Assembly: GCA_016191345.1 (NCBI GenBank)
Contig: JACPOU010000004.1
Coordinates: 38,932 to 102,931 of the forward strand
DNA: 64,000 nt
Direction of reading: 5' to 3'
Source: Chloroflexota bacterium
GTDB taxonomy: Bacteria > Chloroflexota > Limnocylindria > Limnocylindrales > CSP1-4
A program made the position numbers and the translations under genes. Below the pieces are notes generated by a model. The model saw nothing but the letters and a program-made list of their open reading frames with translations. It did not search any database and was not told the DNA's origin. Shown here one piece after another: positions 17,891 through 26,562 of this stretch. Within the stretch, counting starts at the first letter, position 1, and every line of letters starts with the position of its first letter.

Positions 17891-18951
17891 CTGATCCCAT
17901 GGGACACGGCACTGGCCCGAACGGCGCCGAGATCGAAGATCTGCGGGCCGGCGCACGGCCCGGGACACGCCCGGTCGGCATGCCCGGGACGACCGCCGTC
18001 ACGAGGCCGGCGGGCAAGGCTCAGCCAGTCGACCCGACCGCCGCCGGCGGTACGGCGCGCCGGCGGTTCGGGGACGGCGCGATCATCGCCTGCGACAACC
18101 TGGTCCGGATCTACAAGATCGCGGATCTCGAGGTCGTCGCGCTCCAGGGGCTGGACCTCCTCGTCGACGCCGGCGAGATCGTCGCGATCGTGGGTGCCTC
18201 GGGGTCGGGCAAGTCGACGCTTCTCAACATCCTCGGCGGGCTGGACACGCCGTCGGCGGGCCGGGCCGTCGTGGACGGCCACGACCTGGGCCAGATGGGC
18301 CGCCGCGAGCGGACCCGCTACCGGCGTCGCGTGGTGGGCGTCGTCTGGCAGCAGACGGCTCGCAACCTCCTCCCGTACCTCACCGCCCTCGAGAACGTGG
18401 AGCTGCCGATGGTCCTCGATGGTGCGAAGGGTCGCCGCCGGCGCGCCCTCGAGCTGCTCGAGCTCGTGGGCCTGGCGCCGCGCGCGAGTCACCGGCCGGA
18501 ACGGCTCTCCGGCGGGGAGCAGCATCGGGTCGCGATCGCGGTGGCCCTCGGCAACCGCCCGGCGGTCCTCCTCGCGGACGAGCCGACAGGCGAGCTGGAC
18601 GGTGCCACCTCGGCCGAGGTCTTCAGCCTGCTCCGGCAGGTGAACGCCAGTCTCGGGACGACGATCGTCGTCGTCACGCACGACGCCCAGGTCGCGGAGC
18701 AGGTCCAGCGGACCATCTCGATCCGCGACGGGCGGACGAGCACGGAGACCTTCCGCCGGACCGAGCAGACCGAGGAGGGCGATCACCGGATCGTCGCCGA
18801 GGAGTTCGCGGTCCTGGACCGCGCCGGTCGCCTCCAGCTGCCGCGCGCCCACGTCGAGGCGCTCGAACTCAGGAACCGCGTCCGCCTCCGCCTCGAGGAC
18901 GACCACGTGGGCGTCTGGCCGGACCAGGGTCGAGAGGAGTCGAAGTCGTGA
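17887..18951 (+). CDS. ABC transporter ATP-binding protein (MacB/LolD type) with N- and C-terminal extensions
   Basis: A 354-residue ATPase. A disordered, Gly/Pro-rich N-terminus of ~60 residues precedes the ABC domain: Walker A GASGSGKST, Q-loop VVWQQTARNL, signature LSGGEQHR, Walker B LLADEPTGELD, H-loop VVTHD. About 65 residues after the ABC core, rich in charged residues (RRTEQTEEGDHRI), have no clear domain. The ATG overlaps the permease stop by four bases (ATGA). It energises the FtsX-like permeases encoded just upstream. Confidence 0.93.
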   Translation: MTDPMGHGTGPNGAEIEDLRAGARPGTRPVGMPGTTAVTRPAGKAQPVDPTAAGGTARRRFGDGAIIACDNLVRIYKIADLEVVALQGLDLLVDAGEIVAIVGASGSGKSTLLNILGGLDTPSAGRAVVDGHDLGQMGRRERTRYRRRVVGVVWQQTARNLLPYLTALENVELPMVLDGAKGRRRRALELLELVGLAPRASHRPERLSGGEQHRVAIAVALGNRPAVLLADEPTGELDGATSAEVFSLLRQVNASLGTTIVVVTHDAQVAEQVQRTISIRDGRTSTETFRRTEQTEEGDHRIVAEEFAVLDRAGRLQLPRAHVEALELRNRVRLRLEDDHVGVWPDQGREESKS

Positions 18952-19697
18952 GCTCCGCCGGGCCGGCCATGCCCGCCCCGTCTGGCCGCGGCGATGGCGC
19001 GCCGGCAGCCGGACCCACGGCCGGATCCGTCGTGGCCGCCATCGACCTCGTCCGCGATTACCCCTCCGGGGACGGCATCGTCCATGCCCTCGGGGGGATC
19101 AACCTCAGCGTGGGCCGGGGCCAGCTCCTCGCCGTCCGCGGCCGCTCCGGGAGCGGCAAGACGACGCTCCTCAACCTCCTCGGCGGCCTGGACCGTCCGA
19201 CCTCGGGGCAGGTCGTGGTCGACGGCCACGAGATCTCCTCGATGCGCGAGGACGACCTCGTGGCGATGCGGCGATCAACGATCGCCTTCATCTTCCAGTC
19301 CTTCGGCCTCGTGCCGATCCTGACCGCGGCCGAGAACGTCGAGGTGCCGCTCCGCCTGGTCCGCGCCGAACCGGCGGCGCGGGACCGTCGGGTCGCCGAG
19401 CTCCTGGAGATCGTGGGCCTCGGCGAGCGAGCGCGGCACCGGCCCCACGAGCTCTCGGGCGGCGAGCAGCAGCGCGTCGCGATCGCGCGGGCGCTCGCGA
19501 ACCAGCCGCGGCTGCTCCTCGCCGACGAGCCGACGGGCCAGCTCGACTCGGAGACGGGCCACCGGATCATGCTCGTGCTCCGATCGGTCGTCCGGGCGGA
19601 GGGCATCACGGCGATCGTGGCGACCCACGACACGATGATGATCGACGTCGCCGACCGCGTCGTGGAGCTCCGGGACGGGCACCTCGCGGAGCACTGA
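18948..19697 (+). CDS. ABC transporter ATP-binding protein (MacB/LolD type)
   Basis: A 249-residue ATPase with Walker A GRSGSGKTT, Q-loop FIFQSFGLVPILT, signature LSGGEQQR, Walker B LLADEPTGQLD and H-loop VATHD. The GTG start overlaps the previous stop by four bases (GTGA), so all four genes of the exporter are translationally coupled. Two different ATPases with two permeases imply an asymmetric complex. The operon ends here; a 136-bp gap separates it from the convergent HD gene. Confidence 0.94.
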   Translation: MSSAGPAMPAPSGRGDGAPAAGPTAGSVVAAIDLVRDYPSGDGIVHALGGINLSVGRGQLLAVRGRSGSGKTTLLNLLGGLDRPTSGQVVVDGHEISSMREDDLVAMRRSTIAFIFQSFGLVPILTAAENVEVPLRLVRAEPAARDRRVAELLEIVGLGERARHRPHELSGGEQQRVAIARALANQPRLLLADEPTGQLDSETGHRIMLVLRSVVRAEGITAIVATHDTMMIDVADRVVELRDGHLAEH

Positions 19698-19833
19698 GGC
19701 CGTCCGGCCAGCCCACCGGCCAAGAGGCTCCTGCAGCCGCCGCATGCATCCGCTTCACACGCTGACTCGTGGCCACGACCCGCTCCGCGTCCCCCCGGGG
19801 CTCGAGGCCGCGGGCATCCACCAGGCGATCGGA

Positions 19834-21399
19834 TTACACCTGGCCCGTCCGGCGATACCGCCGGGCGACGAGCGCGTTGGCCGGGATCCGGGGCACGGCC
19901 CGCGAGAGCGGGACGACTGAGCCGTCGCGGCCCTCGATGGTGAGGAGTCGCGCCGCGGCCTCGTCGGTCGGCCGCGCGTCGACCGTGGCGAGGTCCACCC
20001 TGACGGCGGCGCCTCCGGCTCCCGCGCCGCGGTCCGCCTCCCCGCCGCGGTCCGCCTCCCCGCCGCGGTCCGTCGCCCCGCCGCGGTCCGTCGCCCCGCC
20101 GCGGTCCGTCGCCCCGCCGCGGTCCGTCGCCCCGCCGCGGTCCGTCGCCCCGCCGCGCCCCGCGTCCGTGCCCCGAAGCTCCGCCACCGCGGCGTCGGGG
20201 AAGGCCCCGGATTCGAAGGTCGTCCGAAGCTCCGCCTCGGCTCGCCAGCGCGGTCGCCGCAGCAGGATCCCGCGCCACCCGTCGGCGATCGCGGGCGTGA
20301 CCCGACCGTCGCCGGGCGCCGTGGCCGCCCCGGGCCCGGCGACCGATTCGCCGCGGGCCCAGCGGGCCGCCTGGTGGAGGAGCGCGTACTCGTCGAGGTC
20401 GGCGTACCCGGCGAGCTCATCGACGGGGGAGCGGTCGCCGAAGAGGGCGCGGATCGAGGGCGCGAAGACCTCCCCGAGGTCGAGATCGATCGCCCGGACC
20501 GTCCGGTGGAAGTAGACCTGCTGGTGGAGCAGCAGGCGGGCACCGAGGAACCCCTCGAGCGCCGGCACGCCCGGCTCGTAGATCGTGAGGCCCCGCTCGG
20601 AGACATAGGCGTAGCGCCGGAGCCGCTCGACGTCGAGGCCGACGCGGACGCCGGTGAAGAAGGCGTCCCGCCGGACGTAGTCGAGGTTGTCGACCGTGAA
20701 GACTCCGGACAGGAGCGGCTGGAGGACGCGGACCCAGGCGGGCATCGAGGCGTCGGCGAGGGCCGGCTTCGAGACGAGGAACGAGACCCAGCGCGGATCG
20801 ATCCGCTCGTCGTCCGCCAGCGCGTCCCGTTCGGGCACCGCGCCCGGGGCCCGGCGCAGGCCGCCGATCAGCTGGCCGAGCTCCTGCTCGATGATCCGCT
20901 GGCTGAGGTCCTCATGGGAAAGCGGCTTGCCGGGAACCCGCCGTGGATCCTCGGGCGCCGGGAAGGCGGCCAGGACGTGCTCGTCGAAGAAGTGGGCGAA
21001 CGGCCCGTGGCCCACGTCGTGGAGGAGGCCCGCGACCCGGAGCGTCTCGACGACGAGCCCTTCGGAGGGCCGCCGCTCGCCCGGCGCGATGGCGCCGAGC
21101 GCCGACCGGAGCGAGGGATAGAGGGCTCGCGCCCACAGGCCGGCCTCGTGCATCACGCCCAGGCCGTGGGTGAACCGCGAATGCTCGGCCGTCGGGAAGA
21201 CCCAGCGCGCACTCTGGAGCTGGCTGATCCGCCGGAGGCGCTGGAGCCACGCGGTGTCGAGGAGGTCGTCCTCGGCCACGTCCTCCGGCTCGAGCCCGGC
21301 TGCCGCGGACTCGGCGGCAGCGAGCCGCTTCGTCAGCTCCACGTAGCCGTGGATCGGGTCGCTGATGAGGTTGACCGCGGAGAACGGATGGCTCGCCAC
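19834..21399 (-). CDS. HD-domain phosphohydrolase (dGTPase-like)
   Basis: A 521-residue HD-superfamily enzyme. The N-terminus PFSAVNLISDPIHGYVELT is typical of dGTPase/SAMHD1-like proteins that begin at the DPIHG motif. Metal ligands are visible in HSRFTHGLGVMH and LLHDVGHGPFAHFFDEH. A C-terminal region contains seven 6-residue repeats (GGATDR/GGEADR) before the last ~60 residues. The GTG at 21399 lies five bases after the WYL regulator stop, setting the start; the track start at 21684 is inside that gene. Likely a nucleotide triphosphohydrolase co-transcribed with the WYL regulator. Confidence 0.85.
   Translation of the reverse strand: MASHPFSAVNLISDPIHGYVELTKRLAAAESAAAGLEPEDVAEDDLLDTAWLQRLRRISQLQSARWVFPTAEHSRFTHGLGVMHEAGLWARALYPSLRSALGAIAPGERRPSEGLVVETLRVAGLLHDVGHGPFAHFFDEHVLAAFPAPEDPRRVPGKPLSHEDLSQRIIEQELGQLIGGLRRAPGAVPERDALADDERIDPRWVSFLVSKPALADASMPAWVRVLQPLLSGVFTVDNLDYVRRDAFFTGVRVGLDVERLRRYAYVSERGLTIYEPGVPALEGFLGARLLLHQQVYFHRTVRAIDLDLGEVFAPSIRALFGDRSPVDELAGYADLDEYALLHQAARWARGESVAGPGAATAPGDGRVTPAIADGWRGILLRRPRWRAEAELRTTFESGAFPDAAVAELRGTDAGRGGATDRGGATDRGGATDRGGATDRGGATDRGGEADRGGEADRGAGAGGAAVRVDLATVDARPTDEAAARLLTIEGRDGSVVPLSRAVPRIPANALVARRYRRTGQV
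20030..20155 (-). repeat. Seven in-frame 18-nt repeats in the HD protein
   Basis: Forward units CGGTCCGCCTCCCCGCCG (2 copies) and CGGTCCGTCGCCCCGCCG (5 identical copies) run without interruption. On the coding strand they encode GGEADR and GGATDR. Five perfect copies indicate recent expansion and probable length variation. Confidence 0.95.
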
Positions 21400-21404
21400 G
21401 CCGC

Positions 21405-22409
21405 TCAGCCCGCCCCGTCGCGGGCGAGGGCCCGGCGATGCGTCTCGCGCACGTCGTCGCGGAGCGACTCGGGCCGGATGACTCGCACGTCGTCGCCCCA
21501 CGAGAGGACCCAGAGCCGGATCTCGATCGTCCCGCTGACGGTCGCCCGCCAGTTCAGCGACCCGTCCGGCTGGAGGGCCGCGGCCTGCGTCGGATGCCAG
21601 ACCGTCTCCGCGACCCGCGCGGCCACGGCCGGCACGAACTCGAGCTCGACCTCGGTCGTGGGCTGGTCGGCGATCATGTCCCACGCCTGGCGGAGCATCG
21701 TCTCGACCGTCCCCGGCTCGGGCGGCTCGAACCGGCGCGGCGTGACGATCACCGACCGGATCCGCTCGATCTTGAAGGTCCGCAGCGCGCCCGGGACCTC
21801 GTCGAAGCCGATGAGGTAGAGGGAGTGGGTCTGTGTCGAGGGCTCGATGAGGTACGGCCGGACGACCGCCTCCCGGATCGTCGGCTCGCGGCCCTCGTAG
21901 CGCGCCGGCTCGTACTCGATCTCCACCACGCGGCGGTCCGCCCAGGCCCGCGTCAGCGCGTGGACGTGATCCGTGAAGACGTCGTCGCGCCGGGCCCGCT
22001 GGAGGACGTCGAGCGAGCGTTCGACGTGCTCCGTCAGGGGGGTGGGCAGGCCGGCCGCGAGCTTCTCGAACGCCGAGGCGAGGTCCGGGTCGTACTTGTC
22101 GGCGTAGCGGACCATCAGCCGCGAGGCGAGGAAGACGGCCATCGCCTCCGGTACGGTCAGCTTGAGCGGCGGCAGGAACGCCGTCTCGAGGATGCCCCAG
22201 CGGCCGGCCTCGGCCCAGGTGGGCATGCCCAGCTCGCCCTGGAGGGCGACGAGGTCCCGATACGCCGTTCGTCGCGAGACCCCGAGCCGGCCGGCGATGT
22301 CGTCGACGCGGATCCCCTCGGGGTGGGCCTTCAGGAGGCTCAGGACGCGGAGCAGGCGCGCGCCGCGATCCCGCTTCGCGCTCGATCCGACCTCGTCGAA
22401 GTCCGCCAT
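21405..22409 (-). CDS. WYL-domain transcriptional regulator (DeoR/HTH_11 type)
   Basis: A 334-residue regulator. The N-terminal winged HTH spans roughly residues 10-70 (LLRVLSLLKAHPEGIRVDDIA, VSRRTAYRDLVAL). A helical middle and a WYL domain follow, with RVVEIEYEPARYEG and LYLIGFDEVPGALRTFKIERI, then a WCX C-terminal extension. The ATG at 22409 is preceded by a perfect GGGAGG, so the track start at 22598 is too long. WYL proteins sense nucleic acid or nucleotide ligands. Pairing with an HD nucleotide hydrolase directly downstream is consistent with nucleotide-linked stress control. Confidence 0.9.
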   Translation of the reverse strand: MADFDEVGSSAKRDRGARLLRVLSLLKAHPEGIRVDDIAGRLGVSRRTAYRDLVALQGELGMPTWAEAGRWGILETAFLPPLKLTVPEAMAVFLASRLMVRYADKYDPDLASAFEKLAAGLPTPLTEHVERSLDVLQRARRDDVFTDHVHALTRAWADRRVVEIEYEPARYEGREPTIREAVVRPYLIEPSTQTHSLYLIGFDEVPGALRTFKIERIRSVIVTPRRFEPPEPGTVETMLRQAWDMIADQPTTEVELEFVPAVAARVAETVWHPTQAAALQPDGSLNWRATVSGTIEIRLWVLSWGDDVRVIRPESLRDDVRETHRRALARDGAG

Positions 22410-22566
22410 GTCGCCTCCCGACTGGAGGATAGCGTCCGCCTGCCGACGGGACGCAAGTACGGGGTCCCCCCGGACCCCCGGGTCATCGCCCGGCCACGCC
22501 CTTCGACTGACCATGACCCCACCAGACCACCCGAACCTGGGTGGCTGGGGGACGAGGGGCCATTCG

Positions 22567-22836
22567 ATGGCGACGCGGGGAGCGGGTGACGAGGGCACGA
22601 CGCGGGCGACCTACCGCGCGCTGCTCGTCCGCGGCTTCACGCCCGGCGAGGCCGCGAACCTCACCGCCTACCTGAACGGCCTCGAGGTCGGCACCGGGCG
22701 CGCCTGGCGTCTGGCCGACGTGGACCGCCTCCTCTTCCTGCGCGAGCTATGCCGGACCGGCCGGCTCGGAGCTGATGACGGCCTGGGGCGGGCGTCCACG
22801 GCCGACGCGGTCGCGGGGGTCCCCGGGACTGCCTGA
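22567..22836 (+). CDS. Small helical protein, function unknown
   Basis: An 89-residue protein starting at ATG 22567, with GAGGGG a few bases upstream. The conserved-looking core RALLVRGFTPGEAANLTAYLNGL is followed by WRLADVDRLLFLRELCRTGRLG, two amphipathic helices reminiscent of a small DNA- or protein-binding module. It is divergent from the WYL gene across a 157-bp gap and may be regulated by it. Not recognised as a named family. Confidence 0.6.
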   Translation: MATRGAGDEGTTRATYRALLVRGFTPGEAANLTAYLNGLEVGTGRAWRLADVDRLLFLRELCRTGRLGADDGLGRASTADAVAGVPGTA

Positions 22837-22951
22837 CCCGCTCAATCATTCGCCGGTGCGCGGGTCTCCTCTCGCCCACCGGCTCAGAGCCCGAAGCGGC
22901 GCCCACCTCCTCCGGGCGCCGCTTCGGATTCGCGCCCCGTCTCGTGCTCAG

Positions 22952-23026
22952 CCTCGCGCCACGCGACCCGCCTCGCGCCGACGTGACCCGCCATGTCTCG
23001 TGCCACGCCTCGCGCCACGTGACCCG
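22952..23026. repeat. Degenerate 19-20 nt tandem repeat
   Basis: Units CCTCGCGCCACGCGACCCG, CCTCGCGCCGACGTGACCCG and CCTCGCGCCACGTGACCCG, plus one degenerate unit, run directly into the dispersed 105-nt element that follows. The sequence lies upstream of the truncated SAM hydrolase copy. Confidence 0.75.
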
Positions 23027-23132
23027 CCTCACGGGTCAGTCCCGGGGCAGTCGTGCACGCCACCCACTCGAATTCGTCGGATCCGTCGATGTGCCACGCA
23101 CGAATGTCGCCCAGCTGACCCGCCACCCGGGT
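23027..23132 (-). repeat. 105-nt dispersed intergenic element, copy A
   Basis: The minus strand ACCCGGGTGGCGGGTCAG...CTGACCCGTGAG is homologous, without gaps, to 33758-33862 (about 64% identical by eye over 105 positions). Its ends pair as CGGGTCAG/CTGACCCG. It sits exactly between the minisatellite and the truncated SAM hydrolase gene. Confidence 0.7.
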
Positions 23133-23203
23133 CGAGCGCTCTGGAACCACCGCCCCGCCCCGCGCCTCGCGCCTCGCCTCGCGCCCCGCCTCGCGCCCCG
23201 CCG

Positions 23204-23944
23204 GTCGTGGTCGACCCGGGGGTTGGCACCGCGCGGCGGCCCATCGGCATCCGGACGGCCCGGGGCGACATCCTCATCGGCCCGGACAACGGCGTGCTGA
23301 TGCCGGCAGCGGCGGTCCTGGGCGGCGTCGCCGAGGCCCGGGCCCTCGAGAACCGTGACCTGATGCTGCCCCGGACGTCCTCGACGTTCCACGGCCGCGA
23401 CATCTTCGCGCCCATTGCCGCGCACCTCGCCGTCGGCACGCCGTTCGAATGGATCGGCAGCCCGATCGCGGCCGCGGACCTCGTCCCGCTCGCGTTCCCG
23501 GCCCCGGTGGCCCGCGACGGAGCCCTGGAGACGACGGTCATCTTCATCGACTCGTTCGGCAACATCCGGCTGGCCGGGGTCCCCGCGGACCTCGAGGCGG
23601 CGATTGGACCGCTGACCCCGGGCCGCACCCTCCAGATCGAGTTCGGCGCAGCCGCCGCCACGCCCGTCGGCGAGGCCGCCCCCACGTCCGCCCCCACGTC
23701 CGGCCCCCCGCCGGGCGTCGCACACGGGGCCACGTCCGCCGCCACGCCCGGCGCCACGTCCGCCCCCACGTCCGCCCGTACCGAGGCGATTCCCTGGGCG
23801 CGGACGTTCGGCGAGCGACCCCTCGGGGCGGCGCTCGTCTACGAGAACTCGTTCGGCGGCCTCGCGATTGCCGACAACCAGGGCAACGCCGCCGCCCGCC
23901 TCGGCGTGGAGCCCGAGCGCCCGGTCCGCATCCGCCCGGCTTGA
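23204..23944 (+). pseudogene. 5'-truncated SAM hydroxide adenosyltransferase (DUF62) paralogue
   Basis: From VVVDPGVGTARR onward this is clearly homologous to the intact gene that follows: PDNGVLMP, ENRDLMLP, FHGRDIFAP, IDSFGNIRLAG, ADNQGNAAARLG and an identical RPVRIRPA tail. The first ~68 residues, including the TDFG substrate motif, are missing. They are replaced by repeat-derived Arg/Pro-rich sequence (RLAPRLAPRLAPR). A low-complexity Pro/Thr/Ala insert of ~40 residues interrupts the C-terminal half. The frame stays open, so it may be expressed, but it lacks part of the active site. GTG 23207 is the first possible internal start. Confidence 0.75.
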
Positions 23945-23951
23945 GGTACAG

Positions 23952-24779
23952 ATGACCAGGCCCGTCATCACCTTCGCGACCGACTTCGGCCCGGCGGCGC
24001 CTGCCGTCTGCCGCGGCGTCATGTACCGGATCGCCCCGGACGCCCTGATCATCGACATCAGTCACCAGATCCCCCGCTACTCGATCCGGGAGGGCGCGGG
24101 GACCCTCGTCTTCGCCCTGCCGCACATGCCCGTCGGCGTCCACGTCGCGGTGGTCGATCCGGGCGTCGGCACGGAACGGCGCGGCGTCGCCATCCACGTC
24201 GCCAGGGGCGACACCCTCGTCGGCCCGGACAACGGACTCCTCATGCCGGTCGCGAAGCGCCTCGGCGGCATCCTCGCGGCCCACAGCCTCGAGAACCGGG
24301 ATCTCATGCTTCCCGTCGTCACGAGCAGCTTCCACGGTCGCGACATCTTCGCCCCGATGGCCGCCCACCTCGCGATGGGCACCTCGATCGAGGTCGTCGG
24401 CCCGGCCATCGATCCGGCCTCGCTGGTCCGCCTCGAGGCCCCGCAGGCTGTCGTCATGGAGGGCGCTCTCGAGAGCCAGGTCGTCCACGTCCTGATCTAC
24501 GGCAACGTCACGTTCGCCGGCACGCCCGCGGACCTCGAGGCCGCGATCGGGCCGCTTGAGCCCGGGCGCCGCCTCGTCCTCGAGTTCCCCGCGTTGAAGG
24601 GGGCGCCCGCGGTCCGCGAAGCGACCGTCTGGGAGCGGACATTCGGGCGGGTGGCGGTCGGTGCGTCGCTCCTCATGGAGGATTCCGAGGGCCACCTGTC
24701 GCTCGCCGATAACCAGGGCAACGCAGCGGAGCGGCTGGGCCTGGCCCTCGATCGCCCCGTCCGCATCCGGCCGGCCTGA
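23952..24779 (+). CDS. SAM hydroxide adenosyltransferase (SAM hydrolase, DUF62)
   Basis: A 275-residue enzyme of the fluorinase/chlorinase superfamily expected to convert S-adenosylmethionine and hydroxide to adenosine and methionine. The N-terminal TFATDFG and the Asp-Arg-His catalytic set (VDPGVGTERR, FHGRDIFAP) are present. The C-terminal binding motif normally DxFGN is LIYGNVTFAG here, so the Asp and Phe are absent, whereas the truncated upstream copy keeps IDSFGN. ATG 23952 follows GAGGT. It lies 20 bp before the ECF ATPase gene and is probably co-transcribed, hinting that the transporter handles a related compound. Confidence 0.88.
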   Translation: MTRPVITFATDFGPAAPAVCRGVMYRIAPDALIIDISHQIPRYSIREGAGTLVFALPHMPVGVHVAVVDPGVGTERRGVAIHVARGDTLVGPDNGLLMPVAKRLGGILAAHSLENRDLMLPVVTSSFHGRDIFAPMAAHLAMGTSIEVVGPAIDPASLVRLEAPQAVVMEGALESQVVHVLIYGNVTFAGTPADLEAAIGPLEPGRRLVLEFPALKGAPAVREATVWERTFGRVAVGASLLMEDSEGHLSLADNQGNAAERLGLALDRPVRIRPA

Positions 24780-24799
24780 CGGCAGCCGGGCCGAACCCT

Positions 24800-26524
24800 G
24801 TGGCCGCGCCGCTCGTCGAGATCGAGGATCTGTCCTTCCGCTACCGACAGGCGACCGAACCGGCAATCCGCCATCTCAGCCTCTCGATCGAGCCGGGCGA
24901 GGTGCTCCTCGTGGCGGGACCCTCGGGCTGCGGCAAGAGCACCCTCATCCGCTCGATCAACGGGCTCATCCCGCACGCCTATCCGGGCGAGCTGACCGGC
25001 ACCGTCCGCGTCGCGGGCATCCCCACGAGCGAGCAGCGCCTGCGCGACCTCTCGAAGACGATCGGCACGGTGCTCCAGGACCCGGCCAAGCAGATCGTCG
25101 GGGCGAGCGTCGAGGCGGAGCTCGCCTTCGGCCCGGAGAACTTCGGCATCGAGCGCTCGGAGATCCGGTCGCGGATCGGCCAGGTCGCGGACCGGGCGGG
25201 CATCCGGCAGCTCCTGGGCCGCGAGACCTTCGCCCTTTCCGGCGGGGAGCGCCAGCTCCTGGCGGTCGCCGGCATCCTCATGCTCCAGCCGCGGCTCTAC
25301 GTCGTGGACGAGCCGCTCGCCAACCTCGACCCGGCGACCGCCTCACGGCTCATCGCGATCCTGCGAGCGCTCGCCGACGAGGGCCACGCGGTCGTCATCG
25401 TCGAACACCGCGTCGAGGAGGCCCTCGACCTCCGGCCGGACCGCGTCCTCTACCTCGAGGACGGTGAGTCGCGGTACCTGGGGGGGATCGACGGCTTCCT
25501 CGCGGTTGCCGACCCGGACGCGGTCAAGCTGCCGTTCGATGCGGTCCTCGCCCGCTACCGGGCCGCGCCGGACCTGGCCGAAGCCGCCGCGGCGGCCGGG
25601 ACCGCGGGCCGCATGACCGGCCCCACGGACGCGGGGGAGGGACCCGACGGCGCCGCCGCGACCCCGCCGCGCCTCGCCTATCACGGCGTTCGCGCCGGCT
25701 ACGGCGACCGCGAGATCCTCCACGGCATCGACGCCCGCCTCGGCCCGAAGGAGGTCGTCGCCGTCCTGGGCCCGAACGGCTCCGGCAAGACGACGCTCTT
25801 CCGGACGGCGATGGGCCTCATGCCGGTCACGGCCGGATCCATCGAGGTCGACGGCCGGCCGGCCCGCGATCGGACCGTGGCCCAGCTTGCGGGCACGTTC
25901 GGGTACGTCTTCCAGAGCCCAAGCCAGATGCTCTTCGCCCGGACCGTCCGCGAGGAGCTCCAGTTCGGGCCGCGGAACCTCGGCCGTGACCTCGGACGGC
26001 TGGACAAGATCGTCGCGACGGCCCTCGAGCGGACCTCGCTGGACCAGCTCGAGGGGATCCTGGACCGGCCGCCCCTCACCCTGTCCTTCGGCCAGCAGAA
26101 GCGCCTGGCCCTCGCCATCGCGCTCGCCCTGGAGCCCGCCACTCTCCTCCTCGACGAACCGTCCGCGGGGCAGGATCACCGCACCGCGCGGCGGTTCATG
26201 CGCGAGGTCCTGGCCATTCCGGGCCTCGAATCCATCTATCTCGTGACCCACGATGTAGACCTTGCATTGACGCATGCAGACCGTATCCTGCTCTTCAGGG
26301 ACGGTCAGGTCGTCGCGGACGGCCCGCCCGCCTCCGTCGTCGAGGACGAGGATCGCTGGATCGAGTGCAACCTGCGCCCCACGTCGCTGATGCGGGCCAA
26401 CGCCCGATGGCGCCGCAACGACTCGGGGTTCCTCGACGCTGAGACCCTGGCCGCCCGCATCGCGCTCGACGCCGGCCGCGGCGCGGGCCCGGGAGAAGGA
26501 GGTCGATCCGTCGGCGCTGGCTGA
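24800..26524 (+). CDS. ECF transporter ATPase, fused EcfA1-EcfA2
   Basis: A 574-residue protein with two complete ABC domains that energise an energy-coupling-factor importer. Domain 1 (residues ~1-270): Walker A GPSGCGKST, signature LSGGERQ, Walker B VVDEPLANLDP. Domain 2 (~290-560): Walker A GPNGSGKTT, signature LSFGQQKR (second Gly of LSGGQ replaced), Walker B LLDEPSAGQD. Fused ATPases replace the usual EcfA/EcfA' pair. The GTG start is read 20 bp after the SAM hydrolase stop; the Shine-Dalgarno is weak. Followed by the S component. Confidence 0.92.
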   Translation: MAAPLVEIEDLSFRYRQATEPAIRHLSLSIEPGEVLLVAGPSGCGKSTLIRSINGLIPHAYPGELTGTVRVAGIPTSEQRLRDLSKTIGTVLQDPAKQIVGASVEAELAFGPENFGIERSEIRSRIGQVADRAGIRQLLGRETFALSGGERQLLAVAGILMLQPRLYVVDEPLANLDPATASRLIAILRALADEGHAVVIVEHRVEEALDLRPDRVLYLEDGESRYLGGIDGFLAVADPDAVKLPFDAVLARYRAAPDLAEAAAAAGTAGRMTGPTDAGEGPDGAAATPPRLAYHGVRAGYGDREILHGIDARLGPKEVVAVLGPNGSGKTTLFRTAMGLMPVTAGSIEVDGRPARDRTVAQLAGTFGYVFQSPSQMLFARTVREELQFGPRNLGRDLGRLDKIVATALERTSLDQLEGILDRPPLTLSFGQQKRLALAIALALEPATLLLDEPSAGQDHRTARRFMREVLAIPGLESIYLVTHDVDLALTHADRILLFRDGQVVADGPPASVVEDEDRWIECNLRPTSLMRANARWRRNDSGFLDAETLAARIALDAGRGAGPGEGGRSVGAG

Positions 26525-26562
26525 CCCTGGCTGATCGATTCGGGAATCCAAGGAGGGTTCGG

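Noticed and set aside
20030-20155. Regular repeats that might be taken for a CRISPR array
   Set aside because: Units are contiguous 18-mers in frame inside a coding gene, with no spacers and no cas genes.
22410-24800. Riboswitch (SAM or TPP) upstream of the SAM hydrolase or ECF genes
   Set aside because: No recognisable SAM, TPP or other riboswitch core; the upstream sequence is repeats and a truncated gene.
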